19,526 bases of DNA from Veillonella parvula (GTDB lineage: Bacteria > Bacillota > Negativicutes > Veillonellales > Veillonellaceae), in assembly GCA_947096075.1 (NCBI GenBank), contig CAMUQE010000018.1, forward strand, positions 1 through 19,526. Direction: 5' to 3'. The position numbers and the translations under genes are program-made. Under the pieces are notes generated by a model. It was not told where the DNA came from, searched no databases, and was given only the letters and a program-made list of their open reading frames with translations. Positions 1-7,560 of this stretch are shown one piece after another. The first letter of the stretch is position 1, and each line of letters begins with the position of its first letter.

Positions 1-2
1 TA

Positions 3-1079
3 TTGAGGGAGCAAATTGATAAATATAGATTTGCAGTAGCAAAGATAGTATTTTTATTAGTTGAAGATAGATTTAACTTAATAAACGATATAGTGAATAG
101 TAACTTAATGTTAGTTTATGATATAGAAGACGATCAGTATGTATATATTTCTGTTTTGAGTCAACCGACAACTAATCGTTATATTAAAGAGCCTATTCAT
201 GTGTATTATCAGAAGGCAAGATATCGTAGATATCAATCTATAACGAATACAAATACAAATACAAATAAAAGTAGTAATGTAAAAGTTAATAAACTATCCG
301 ATAGCTTTGTTAAATTATTTAACGAAGCTATTAGAATAGCATTTAAGGATATTGATCGTCTCTATAAACTGTTTGCTGATCATAACAAGTTTAATAATAA
401 AATTTATGATATTATTAATTTTTATTTTGAGTATGCAGAAAAGAAAATTTGTAATGATTTAAAGGGGAAAAATTTATATAAATACTTTTCTAAAGAAAAG
501 GTAAGTCGCAATCTATATCAAGTTAACGATGGGAATTTGTCTTTTTCTCCACCTAGAAGCTTTAATGACCCCTTTGATTCTAACTGTTTGTTATCTAATA
601 ATGATGATATGAGTGAGCGCTTTAGAATTCTTTGCCTTACACATAAATATAATAATATTTTAATGTGGTCGTATTATTCTCAAAATCATCGGGGATACTG
701 CTTTGGGTATTCTGCAGGCAAATTAATTGATTCTATTAAACAAATTTCTATATCTGGAATATGTATATATGGAGAACTTTATTATACATTAACAAGACCT
801 CCTCAAAGATCTAGACGCAATCAGTTTTCTTTTTCGGATATGAAGTTTTACATAGATGCAACTTTTACTAAATATTCTGAGTGGAGTCATGAAGATGAAT
901 GTAGATTTGTGATACTTTCTGAAGAACACAATGAAGACTATATTAATATAAATGTAAATATTGAAAGTATCTATGAAGGGTGCGAAGGAGATAATAGTTC
1001 TATTTCAAACTCTCAAGGTAGGCTGTTGGAATCGATACAACTATCAAAGGATGAAAATGAATATAGATTAAATGATTAA
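3..1079 (+). CDS. DUF2971 family protein, probably 5'-truncated by the window
   Basis: The C-terminal half matches the DUF2971 pattern. Counting from the TTG at position 3, I see an LYKYF motif near residue 158, FNDPFD at 187-192, MWSYYSQNHRGYCFGY at 221-236, and a W-x-x-E-D-E-C-R-F segment around 294-302. The first 150 residues are poorly conserved and rich in Asn, Lys and Ile. They contain an (Asn-Thr) repeat at 81-88. The only start is a TTG at the window edge with no visible ribosome binding site, so the true start is probably upstream. The molecular function of DUF2971 is unknown to me; members are often found in accessory regions. The gene is visibly more AT-rich than its neighbours, which suggests acquisition by transfer. 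There is no signal peptide or clear membrane segment, so it is probably cytosolic. Confidence 0.8.
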   Translation: MREQIDKYRFAVAKIVFLLVEDRFNLINDIVNSNLMLVYDIEDDQYVYISVLSQPTTNRYIKEPIHVYYQKARYRRYQSITNTNTNTNKSSNVKVNKLSDSFVKLFNEAIRIAFKDIDRLYKLFADHNKFNNKIYDIINFYFEYAEKKICNDLKGKNLYKYFSKEKVSRNLYQVNDGNLSFSPPRSFNDPFDSNCLLSNNDDMSERFRILCLTHKYNNILMWSYYSQNHRGYCFGYSAGKLIDSIKQISISGICIYGELYYTLTRPPQRSRRNQFSFSDMKFYIDATFTKYSEWSHEDECRFVILSEEHNEDYININVNIESIYEGCEGDNSSISNSQGRLLESIQLSKDENEYRLND

Positions 1080-1162
1080 ACTTTTTTGCTATTGAAACTA
1101 TGGACACATAAAATATATCTAATCTTGTTATTAAATATATTTTGAGTGTTATGGGGAAAAAG

Positions 1163-1582
1163 ATGCTAATTACCTATACCAAAGAAAAGAGTTTTACCCT
1201 CCAACAAGTAGCAGATTTGTTTTTATCTGTTCGTTGGGTGGTAGGTAAATATCCAGACCGTCTACACAAGGCTTTAATGAATTCATCTTGTGTGATTAGT
1301 GCTTGGGATGGCGACCGTTTAGTCGGTCTTATTCGTGTCATGGATGATAGCGAGCTGGTATGCTTCATCAATTATGTACTGGTTCATCCTGATTATCGGG
1401 GACAAGGTATTGCAGGTCATTTACTAGAAATGGTGAAAGAGGCTTACAAGTCTTACTTGTACATCAATGTTATGATTGGTGAAAGCAAGAATGCGACCTT
1501 TTACGAGAAACATGGATTTAAGGTAAAAGAGAATTCCTTACCAATGCAATATCGTAATGTACCTAAGTATACGAAAAAGTAG
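1163..1582 (+). CDS. GNAT family N-acetyltransferase
   Basis: This is a short single-domain GNAT enzyme, predicted to transfer acetyl from acetyl-CoA to an unidentified amine. The acetyl-CoA loop (motif A) is clear: VHPDYRGQGIAGHLL, with the Q/R-x-x-G-x-G/A signature as R-G-Q-G-I-A near residues 79-84. The late FYEKHGF motif is near 113-119, as is usual for the family. I chose ATG 1163 because GGGGA at 1153-1157 sits 5 bases upstream. In-frame ATG 1151 and TTG 1142 are possible but have weaker ribosome binding sites. Length (139 residues) is normal. It stands alone, followed at once by a hairpin terminator. The substrate cannot be read from the sequence. Confidence 0.88.
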   Translation: MLITYTKEKSFTLQQVADLFLSVRWVVGKYPDRLHKALMNSSCVISAWDGDRLVGLIRVMDDSELVCFINYVLVHPDYRGQGIAGHLLEMVKEAYKSYLYINVMIGESKNATFYEKHGFKVKENSLPMQYRNVPKYTKK

Positions 1583-1588
1583 AGCAGA

Positions 1589-1623
1589 AAAGGCTACACG
1601 TAACATCTCTACGTGTAGCCTTT
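1589..1623 (+). terminator. Hairpin terminator after the first GNAT gene
   Basis: A perfect 14-bp stem (AAAGGCTACACGTA at 1589-1602, its complement at 1610-1623) encloses a 7-base loop, 6 bases after the stop codon. The 3' arm ends in TTT followed by AT, so the U-tract is short and termination may be partial. Confidence 0.65.
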
Positions 1624-1692
1624 ATGGCGTAAACCATTTATACTAAGAATGATTTATTTTAGCTCATTCATTTTAAAATGTGCTCTATACAA

Positions 1693-1740
1693 ATATATAA
1701 ATACATAAGAATATAAGTACATAAGTATATAAGTACATAA
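1693..1740. repeat. AT-rich short tandem repeat upstream of the second GNAT gene
   Basis: The 16-base unit ATATAAGTACATAAGT at 1711-1726 is followed by a 14-base copy at 1727-1740. A looser copy precedes it at 1693-1710. The array abuts the ribosome binding site AGAAGGA (1741-1747) of the next gene, so unit number could change promoter geometry. Confidence 0.7.
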
Positions 1741-1754
1741 AGAAGGACATTATT

Positions 1755-2252
1755 ATGTTAATACGCAAAGCAACAACCACAGATTTAGATGTAGTGACAC
1801 ATATAGAAGCGACTTGTTTTCCTCCTGCTGAAGCGGCGCCTCGTGAGGCTTTTAAGGAACGATTAGACCGTTATGCAGGTCAGTTTTTAATTGCCTTTGA
1901 TGGAGATACACCAATTGGTTTTATCGATGGTTTTGTAACGGATGATGAAATCTTAACGGATGAGATGTTCGGCGATGCTTCTTTGCATAACCCTAACGGC
2001 GCATGGCAGATGATATTTGGCTTAAATACAATGCCAGAATATCGAAATCGCGGTGTAGGTGGTCAGTTGATAGAGGCTTTCATCGAATTGGCCAGAGAGG
2101 AAAATCGAAAGGGCGTAATTCTAACCTGTAAGGAAGAAAAGATTCCTTATTATGCCAAGTTTGGTTTTGTAAATGAAGGGGCGTCAACGTCGGATCATGG
2201 CGGTGCCAAATGGTACCAAATGCGCCTTGAATTGCAGAGGAAAAGTTATTAA
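1755..2252 (+). CDS. GNAT family N-acetyltransferase (arylalkylamine acetyltransferase-like)
   Basis: This 165-residue GNAT enzyme has an early CFPPAEAA motif (21-28), which I associate with the bacterial group resembling arylalkylamine/serotonin N-acetyltransferase. Motif A is at about 90-109, with the acetyl-CoA loop R-N-R-G-V-G at 97-102. The late motif YYAKFGF is at 132-138. ATG 1755 is preceded by AGAAGGA at 1741-1747 with 7-base spacing. It is unrelated in detail to the GNAT at 1163 and has its own terminator, so it is a single-gene unit. It is cytosolic, with no signal peptide. The amine substrate is unknown; the family resemblance does not prove arylalkylamine use. Confidence 0.9.
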   Translation: MLIRKATTTDLDVVTHIEATCFPPAEAAPREAFKERLDRYAGQFLIAFDGDTPIGFIDGFVTDDEILTDEMFGDASLHNPNGAWQMIFGLNTMPEYRNRGVGGQLIEAFIELAREENRKGVILTCKEEKIPYYAKFGFVNEGASTSDHGGAKWYQMRLELQRKSY

Positions 2253-2307
2253 TCGATAAAAATAAATTATAGAATTTGACGGACATTTCTACCGATTGTC
2301 CTAATGA

Positions 2308-2351
2308 GAAGCTAAAACTCCGCTTAGTGGTTGAGTTTTAGCTTCTTTTTT
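2308..2351 (+). terminator. Rho-independent terminator after the second GNAT gene
   Basis: A perfect 13-bp stem (GAAGCTAAAACTC at 2308-2320, complement at 2333-2345) with a 12-base loop is followed by six T (2346-2351). It separates the acetyltransferase gene from the riboswitch-controlled operon. Confidence 0.92.
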
Positions 2352-2399
2352 GCTGAAAAGTGTAGATTTTACAAGGATAGCAGTACCCCTATATGTTTA

Positions 2400-2428
2400 T
2401 TGACACTGTATATACCGCATGCTACGAT
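2400..2428 (+). promoter_or_regulatory. Sigma-70-type promoter of the cobalamin-regulated operon
   Basis: A perfect TTGACA (2400-2405) is followed after 17 bases by TACGAT (2423-2428), which is preceded by an extended -10 TG (2420-2421). Transcription would begin near 2435, just before the riboswitch. Confidence 0.7.
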
Positions 2429-2444
2429 GAGGAAAATCACATAT

Positions 2445-2640
2445 GATTGGGTTAGGTGTCTATTGACTTAATAGAGAATTTGGTACAAGCCAAAGCGGTC
2501 ACGCCACTGTAACAGCGAGGTACTTTGCATAGAGGGTGAAATGCTCTCGGTCACTGAAGTTTTTTGGGAAGGCGCAAAGTAACGTTAAACTGGAGCCAGG
2601 AGAACTGCCTAATTAACAATTGCCAATTGACCTGCGAGAG
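2445..2640 (+). promoter_or_regulatory. Cobalamin (B12) riboswitch
   Basis: The conserved blocks of the cobalamin aptamer appear in order: AGGTGTC near 2454, TTAATAGAGAA then TGGT (2467-2484), CGCCACTGTAA (2502-2512), GTCACTG (2550-2556), GGGAAGGCGC (2566-2575), and the B12 box AGCCAGGAGAACTGCCT written from 2594 to 2610. TACTTTGC (2521-2528) pairs with GCAAAGTA (2574-2581) as a peripheral helix. The family senses adenosylcobalamin or related corrinoids and usually switches expression off. An intrinsic terminator lies 107 bases downstream, before the uptake genes, so control by premature termination is the natural reading. The outer boundaries are approximate. Confidence 0.93.
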
Positions 2641-2747
2641 ACAGGGATGGGGATTGATATAGATGAATTTATACTAGCTATACGTAGTTGAAAGCTCATA
2701 CTATATGCTAGCTTATTAGGCGTGGTAGTTAGTCTAACTGAGATGAC

Positions 2748-2782
2748 AGCCCGTTTCCTCTTCGTGGGGAAACGGGCTTTTT
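2748..2782 (+). terminator. Intrinsic terminator acting as riboswitch expression platform
   Basis: A GC-rich 13-pair stem (AGCCCGTTTCCTC at 2748-2760 with 2766-2778, one G-U pair) has a TTCGT loop and ends in a run of U. It lies between the B12 aptamer and the first transporter gene, so it is probably conditional. I could not identify the competing antiterminator with certainty. Confidence 0.85.
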
Positions 2783-2829
2783 ATGTGCACTTATAGTGAT
2801 AGTTTTAGTTGATAAAAGAGAGGTATTTT

Positions 2830-4002
2830 ATGTTCAAACAAAAGAAGTTTATAGCGTATTTAGCCACGGTTTTCCTCCTAATTGTTAGTATGCTCATCGC
2901 TGCATGTGGAGGTCCTAGTGAGACAAAGAAAGATACGGCGCAAAATAACAAGCCAATCGAAATCACAGACGTAACAGGACGTACGGTAACGCTTAAAAAG
3001 CCAGCAGAGAGAGTTGTCTTACAGTGGAGTGGTGCTGGTGGTCCATTCTTTACAATTTCCGCACTTATGGGCAAGGAGACGCCAAAGGTTATTGCTGGCA
3101 TGGATACATCTTTGCAGGATTATAGAGCGGATATGTGGAAACACTTCACTACGGAAATGCCTGAGTTAGCTAAGATTCCAGTAGTTGGTACCATCGGGGA
3201 TAAAACATTTAATGCTGAGCAAGTTGTGGCATTAAATCCAGATGTTATTTTTATCCCTGTTGATTTGAAAGATCAGTACGAGTCTGATGCAAAAGCAAAA
3301 ATGGATGCTGCTGGTATCCAGACTATTTATATAGATTACCATGCTGAAAAACTTGAAAGTCATCAAAAATCTATCGAAGCCATAGGTAAGGCTTTGGGTA
3401 AAGAGGAACGTGCCGCAGAAATCAGCAAGTTCTATACGGATCGCGTGACAAGAGTTCTCGATCGTGTTAGTAAAATTAACAAATCAAAACCAACAGTTTA
3501 CCTTGAAGTTGGTATGAATGGTCCAGAAGAATTTGGTAATTCCTTTAGTAGTAATTACTCTTGGGGGGCATTAGCTACTATGGCTGGTGCTGATGTCATC
3601 ACCAAGGATGTTATTAAGAAAACGTCTCCTATTAATCCAGAGTTTATACTTGAGAAAAAACCTGATATCATCATGATCATGGGGTCTTACTGGCCTAAAA
3701 AACCGACTTCTATGCGTTTAGGTTTTGAAGCAACCGAAGATTCGTCTCAAGCGTTGTTGAAGGCGTTCACCACAGAACGTCAAGGTTGGAGCGAATTAAA
3801 AGCTGTTGAAAATAAACAAGTTTACTCTGCGCACCACGGTCTTCCTCGTGAAGTCTTTGATGCAGCCGTATTCGAATATTTAGCAAAAACCTTCTATCCT
3901 GAAGAGTTTAAAGATGTAGATCCTGAAGCTACACTTAAAGAGTTCTATGACAAATTCTTGCCATTCTCTTATAGTGGCATCTGGTTTATGCATATGAATT
4001 AG
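2830..4002 (+). CDS. Cobalamin/corrinoid-type ABC transporter substrate-binding lipoprotein, copy 1
   Basis: The 390-residue protein has a lipoprotein signal peptide: basic residues, a hydrophobic stretch from about 9 to 23, and the lipobox I-A-A-C with Cys26 as the lipidated residue. The mature part starts with the typical ITDVTGRTVTLKKPAERVV strand and continues as a FecB/BtuF-like periplasmic-binding fold, with NPDVIFI and KPDIIMI segments from the two lobes. It captures ligand for the permease and ATPase encoded downstream. ATG 2830 is chosen because AGAGAGG (2817-2823) lies 6 bases upstream. The riboswitch upstream points to corrinoid, but iron-chelate binding proteins share the fold. 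It is longer than Escherichia coli BtuF. The next gene is a close paralogue. Confidence 0.9.
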   Translation: MFKQKKFIAYLATVFLLIVSMLIAACGGPSETKKDTAQNNKPIEITDVTGRTVTLKKPAERVVLQWSGAGGPFFTISALMGKETPKVIAGMDTSLQDYRADMWKHFTTEMPELAKIPVVGTIGDKTFNAEQVVALNPDVIFIPVDLKDQYESDAKAKMDAAGIQTIYIDYHAEKLESHQKSIEAIGKALGKEERAAEISKFYTDRVTRVLDRVSKINKSKPTVYLEVGMNGPEEFGNSFSSNYSWGALATMAGADVITKDVIKKTSPINPEFILEKKPDIIMIMGSYWPKKPTSMRLGFEATEDSSQALLKAFTTERQGWSELKAVENKQVYSAHHGLPREVFDAAVFEYLAKTFYPEEFKDVDPEATLKEFYDKFLPFSYSGIWFMHMN

Positions 4003-4103
4003 GGTTGTGTTGTGTGTGAAGGAGCTGATGATGTAAAACCCAAATAAATGCTGTTATATATTGTGTTTATTAGAACTTATTAAGTTTGGAATCGAGGTAT
4101 TCT

Positions 4104-5276
4104 ATGGTTAAGAAAAAGAAATGTATGGCTTATATTGCCACCGTTTTTCTACTGATTGTGAGTATGCTCTTGACTGCTTGTGGTGGTCCTGGGGATGCGA
4201 AAAAGGATGCGGCACAATCTGGCAAACAAATTGAGATTACAGACGTAACGGGTCAAAAGGTTACCTTGAAAAAACCAGCAGAACGCGTAGTAGTTCAATT
4301 GAGCGCTTCTGGTGGTGCGTTCTTGACTATGGCTGCGTTGCAAGGCAAGGATGTGGCTAAGACTATTGTTGGGATGGACCCTTATTTGAGCAAATTGCGT
4401 ACAGATATGTGGGATCGCTATAAAGCGGACGTTCCAGAATTGGAACAAATTCCTCTTATCGGTAACGTAAATGACAAAACATTTGATGTGGAAAAAGTAA
4501 TTTCCTTAAACCCAGATGTTATTTTTATGCCTTTATACTTTAAAGATCAATACGAATCTGATTACAAACCTAAAATCGATGCAGCAGGTATCCCAACTAT
4601 CTACATCGATTACCATGCTGAAAAGCTTGAAAATCACCAAAAATCTATTGAAGCTATCGGTAAAGCATTGGGTAAAGAAGAGCGTGCAGCAGAAATCAAC
4701 AAGTTCTATACTGACCGTTTAACAAGAGTTATGGAGCGCATTAGCAAAATCAATAAACCAAAACCAACTGTTTATATTGAAACAGGTAACGAAGGTCCAG
4801 AAGGTTTAGGTTTTGCGTATAGTGCAAATGTAGCCTGGGGCGCATTGGCAACGCAAGTAGGTGGCGACCTTATTACAAAAGATGTAGTTCAAAAAGCAGG
4901 CCCTGTTAACCCAGAATTTATTTTGGAAAGAAACCCAGATATCATCATGATTATTGGTTCTTACTGGCCTAAGAAACCGACTTCCATGCGTTTAGGTTTT
5001 GATACAAATGAAGCAAAATCTCAAGAGTTATTGAAAGCTTTCACCACAGAACGTCAAGGCTGGCCTGAATTGAAAGCCGTTCAATCTAAAAATGTTTTCT
5101 CTACTCACCATGGGTTGCCTCGTGAAGTATATGACGTTGCAGTATTCGAATACTTAGCTAAAACATTCTATCCTGAGGAATTCAAGGACGTAGATCCTGA
5201 AGGCACACTTAAGGAATTCTATGATAAATTCCTTCCATTCTCTTACGGTGGCGTTTGGTTCATGCATTTAAACTAA
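4104..5276 (+). CDS. Cobalamin/corrinoid-type ABC transporter substrate-binding lipoprotein, copy 2
   Basis: This paralogue of the preceding gene is also 390 residues, with lipobox L-T-A-C and Cys26. The two align without obvious gaps. They are nearly identical around the YIDYHAEKLE segment and across the last 80 residues. They differ most at about 60-115 and around 225-260, which include parts likely to face the ligand cleft. ATG 4104 has GAGG at 4094-4097 with 6-base spacing. The 101-base gap from copy 1 holds no terminator I can see, so both are probably co-transcribed under the riboswitch. Two receptors feeding one permease/ATPase pair may broaden corrinoid range; this is inference. Confidence 0.9.
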   Translation: MVKKKKCMAYIATVFLLIVSMLLTACGGPGDAKKDAAQSGKQIEITDVTGQKVTLKKPAERVVVQLSASGGAFLTMAALQGKDVAKTIVGMDPYLSKLRTDMWDRYKADVPELEQIPLIGNVNDKTFDVEKVISLNPDVIFMPLYFKDQYESDYKPKIDAAGIPTIYIDYHAEKLENHQKSIEAIGKALGKEERAAEINKFYTDRLTRVMERISKINKPKPTVYIETGNEGPEGLGFAYSANVAWGALATQVGGDLITKDVVQKAGPVNPEFILERNPDIIMIIGSYWPKKPTSMRLGFDTNEAKSQELLKAFTTERQGWPELKAVQSKNVFSTHHGLPREVYDVAVFEYLAKTFYPEEFKDVDPEGTLKEFYDKFLPFSYGGVWFMHLN

Positions 5277-5292
5277 GAAGGGGTTTTGTATA

Positions 5293-6342
5293 GTGACAGA
5301 TACTAACAATCAGTACGATTATAAAAAACAGAGTTATAAAAAACTATTGTTCATTATTATCGGATTGATCATTTGTGCGGTAAGTTTTGTTACCGATATT
5401 ATTGTAGGCCCTGCATCACTTACGTTAAGTGATGTATGGCTTGCATTAACAGATCCTGCAGAGGTTTCCAAAAACGCATATGTCATCATTTGGTCGATTC
5501 GTCTTCCGACGGCCATTATGGCATTGCTTGTAGGTGCTTCTTTGGGTATTGCTGGTGCAGGCATGCAGACTATCCTTGATAACCCGTTATCTAGCCCATA
5601 TACACTTGGTATATCCGCAGGGGCTGGCTTCGGTGCATCTCTCATGGTAGTTGTTGGTGCTAGTGCATTAGAGTTTTTAGGTGTCTTTATGGTTCCATTT
5701 GGCGCCTTTGTATTTGCTAGTTTGACGAGTTTCTTTATCTATTCCATTAATAAGATTAAGAATTTTTCCTCAGAAACGATGATCCTCGCCGGCATCGGCA
5801 TGATGTTCTTGTTCCAAGCCCTTCAATCTTTGATGCAATATATGGCATCTCCTGAGGCTCTTCAAAATATCGTGTTCTGGACGATGGGGAGTTTAGCTAA
5901 GGCAAATTGGGTGAACATCTCTATTGTTCTTATCGTGCTAGCAATTATGCTACCGCTTATGATGCGTGAATCTTGGCGTTTAACAGCATTAAAATTAGGC
6001 GATGAAAAGGCTTCCGGGCTTGGTGTTAATGTTGAAAGCTTACGAGTAAAAGTGTTTGCTTTCATCTCTATCATTACAGCCGTTGCTGTTTCTTTCGTTG
6101 GAACTATTGGTTTTATCGGTATTGTAGGACCACATATTGCACGTATGCTTGTAGGTGAGGATCAACGGTATTTCTTACCTCTCTCTGCAGTGTGTGGCAT
6201 GGCGATTTTGTCTCTCGCATCTATTGCGAGTAAGATGCTCGTTCCTGGGGCGATGTTCCCAATCGGTATTGTGACAGCAATCATCGGCGTACCTTTCTTC
6301 TTCTCGTTGGTATTAACTAGGAAAAGGAGCTATTTCAAATGA
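5293..6342 (+). CDS. btuC: FecCD/BtuC family ABC transporter permease
   Basis: This polytopic inner-membrane protein of 349 residues is the usual length for the FecCD family, expected to have about 10 membrane helices and to work as a dimer. Family landmarks are visible: RLPTAIMALLVGASLGIAGA near 70-89, DNPLSSPYTLGISAGAG near 96-112, and a late GPHIARMLVG segment followed by PIGIVTAIIGVPFFF. The start is GTG 5293, with an AAGAAGGGG ribosome binding site beginning within the preceding stop codon region. It overlaps the ATPase gene by 4 bases (ATGA at 6339-6342), so translation is coupled. The corrinoid assignment rests on the riboswitch; siderophore permeases look alike. Confidence 0.92.
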   Translation: MTDTNNQYDYKKQSYKKLLFIIIGLIICAVSFVTDIIVGPASLTLSDVWLALTDPAEVSKNAYVIIWSIRLPTAIMALLVGASLGIAGAGMQTILDNPLSSPYTLGISAGAGFGASLMVVVGASALEFLGVFMVPFGAFVFASLTSFFIYSINKIKNFSSETMILAGIGMMFLFQALQSLMQYMASPEALQNIVFWTMGSLAKANWVNISIVLIVLAIMLPLMMRESWRLTALKLGDEKASGLGVNVESLRVKVFAFISIITAVAVSFVGTIGFIGIVGPHIARMLVGEDQRYFLPLSAVCGMAILSLASIASKMLVPGAMFPIGIVTAIIGVPFFFSLVLTRKRSYFK

Positions 6343-7115
6343 TTGAAGTTCATAATCTAACCTTTGGTTATTCCGCTACGGAAGAGGGGCAAATCTTAAA
6401 GGGTGTTGATTTTGCTGCTAAAACAGGTAAATTGACTGCGCTCATTGGTACTAACGGTGCCGGTAAATCTACACTGTTAAAAACGATTATGGGTATCTTG
6501 AAAGGCAAGGGCGAGATTTTCGTTAATGGTAAACCTGTATCTCAATATTCTACAAAGGATTTTAGTAGTACAGTAAGCTATTTGTCTCAAGATAATGACT
6601 GTAAAGTCAATCTAACTGTTTTTGAAGTCGTTATGTTAGGGCGCATGGGATCTATGTCCTTCCGTGTAAGCGATGAGGACATTGCAGCCACACAAGAGGT
6701 ATTGGAACGGTTGAACTTGCAGAGGTTTGCTTCTCGTAGCATTATGGAGCTCAGCGGTGGTCAACGCCAGCTAGTGTTCATGGCGCAAGCCCTTGTAAAA
6801 GAACCTAAAATCTTAATTCTTGACGAACCTACCAGTGCTTTAGATTTGCACAAGCAATTTGACTTGTTAACATTGCTAAAAAGTCTGACTCAAGAAAATG
6901 ATTTTACAACACTCGTAACATTGCATCATCTTGATTTGGCGGCTATGTTCGCAGATGAAATCATCGTGCTCAAAGAGGGTACAGTATACGCTCAGGGTGC
7001 ACCGAAAGACATCTTTACAGAAGCTATGATGGAAGATGTATACCGTGTTAAAACAAAAATTTATATGGATGATCGTGGTTTACCTCATGTTATTCCACTC
7101 GAGGCGATTCCTTGA
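6339..7115 (+). CDS. btuD: BtuD/FecE-like ABC transporter ATPase
   Basis: This 258-residue cytosolic ATPase powers the permease encoded just upstream. All nucleotide-binding motifs are present: Walker A GTNGAGKST (37-45), Q-loop Gln84, signature LSGGQ (138-142), Walker B ILILDEP (158-164), D-loop SALD, and the switch histidine in LHHLD (about 196). The start ATG overlaps the permease stop codon, with AAAAGGAG just upstream inside the permease gene. It is the last gene of the operon; a terminator follows at 7257-7292. Fe-siderophore ATPases share these motifs, so the substrate assignment depends on context. Confidence 0.93.
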   Translation: MIEVHNLTFGYSATEEGQILKGVDFAAKTGKLTALIGTNGAGKSTLLKTIMGILKGKGEIFVNGKPVSQYSTKDFSSTVSYLSQDNDCKVNLTVFEVVMLGRMGSMSFRVSDEDIAATQEVLERLNLQRFASRSIMELSGGQRQLVFMAQALVKEPKILILDEPTSALDLHKQFDLLTLLKSLTQENDFTTLVTLHHLDLAAMFADEIIVLKEGTVYAQGAPKDIFTEAMMEDVYRVKTKIYMDDRGLPHVIPLEAIP

Positions 7116-7152
7116 GTATAAAAAGATAAAAGTTGAGAAATAAGCCGATGTG

Positions 7153-7190
7153 TAAATAGAATTCTATTTATACTAGTCTTTTATACTAGT
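7153..7190. repeat. 18-bp palindrome followed by an 11-bp direct repeat
   Basis: TAAATAGAATTCTATTTA at 7153-7170 is a perfect palindrome. TTTATACTAGT follows twice, at 7167-7177 and 7180-7190 (13-base period). It lies in the 3' untranslated part of the uptake operon. It could be a protein-binding site or just AT-rich spacer; no function is assigned. Confidence 0.5.
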
Positions 7191-7256
7191 TTTGACTTAA
7201 GCAATTAAACATAGATAAAATAGCTGTTTCGGAGCTGTTATAGGTAATCACAACAT

Positions 7257-7292
7257 AGCTGCACTAACATATGAATTGTTAGTGCGGCTTTT
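7257..7292 (+). terminator. Rho-independent terminator of the cobalamin uptake operon
   Basis: A 13-pair stem (AGCTGCACTAACA at 7257-7269 with 7277-7289, one G-U pair) with a TATGAAT loop is followed by TTT. It closes the uptake operon about 140 bases after the ATPase stop codon and insulates the next cassette. Confidence 0.85.
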
Positions 7293-7322
7293 GTACATTT
7301 CATTATAATCCACCTGTTTATA

Positions 7323-7331
7323 TGGTATAAT
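7323..7331 (+). promoter_or_regulatory. Candidate extended -10 promoter of the protease-nuclease cassette
   Basis: TGGTATAAT contains a perfect TATAAT (7326-7331) with the extended -10 TG. No good -35 hexamer lies upstream. A start near 7338 would give a leader of about 220 bases. Confidence 0.5.
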
Positions 7332-7458
7332 TATAAGTATAAGAAGAGGAAAGTTCCTTATAAAAACTGAATTAAGGGTTCTATAGAAAGTATACTGTAT
7401 ACATAATTGATAGTATAACTTCTTTTAATGGAAAATCGTATAAGTTTATCATTTCTAT

Positions 7459-7555
7459 TATGAAAGGTTTATTGTTAACTTTTCATACTATTCATATATA
7501 GAAGAAAGGAGTGATTATAACTTTTTATGATGTTCATGTAAGTATGAAAGGAGTG
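7459..7555 (+). promoter_or_regulatory. Structured leader with competing pairings at the ribosome binding site
   Basis: TATGAAAGG occurs at 7459-7467 and again at 7543-7551, where it forms part of the Shine-Dalgarno region of the next gene. Between them, CTTTTCATA (7479-7487) can pair with either copy. Pairing with the first copy makes an 11-bp hairpin with a 7-base loop; pairing with the second makes a 9-bp helix that hides the ribosome binding site. GAAAGGAGTG is also duplicated (7504-7513 and 7546-7555). The pairings are visible; a regulatory role is inferred. Confidence 0.45.
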
Positions 7556-7560
7556 TTTTT

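Noticed and set aside
1092..1120. Possible promoter TTGAAA with TATATC before the first GNAT gene
   Set aside because: The -10 match is poor and such AT-rich sequence yields many chance matches.
2660..2715. Hairpin or antiterminator between aptamer and terminator
   Set aside because: CTAGC/GCTAG pairing is short and the rest does not extend cleanly; I could not show it competes with the terminator stem.
2809..2829. TTG start for the first receptor gene
   Set aside because: The frame is open but the Shine-Dalgarno AGAGAGG lies inside this extension, properly placed for ATG 2830.
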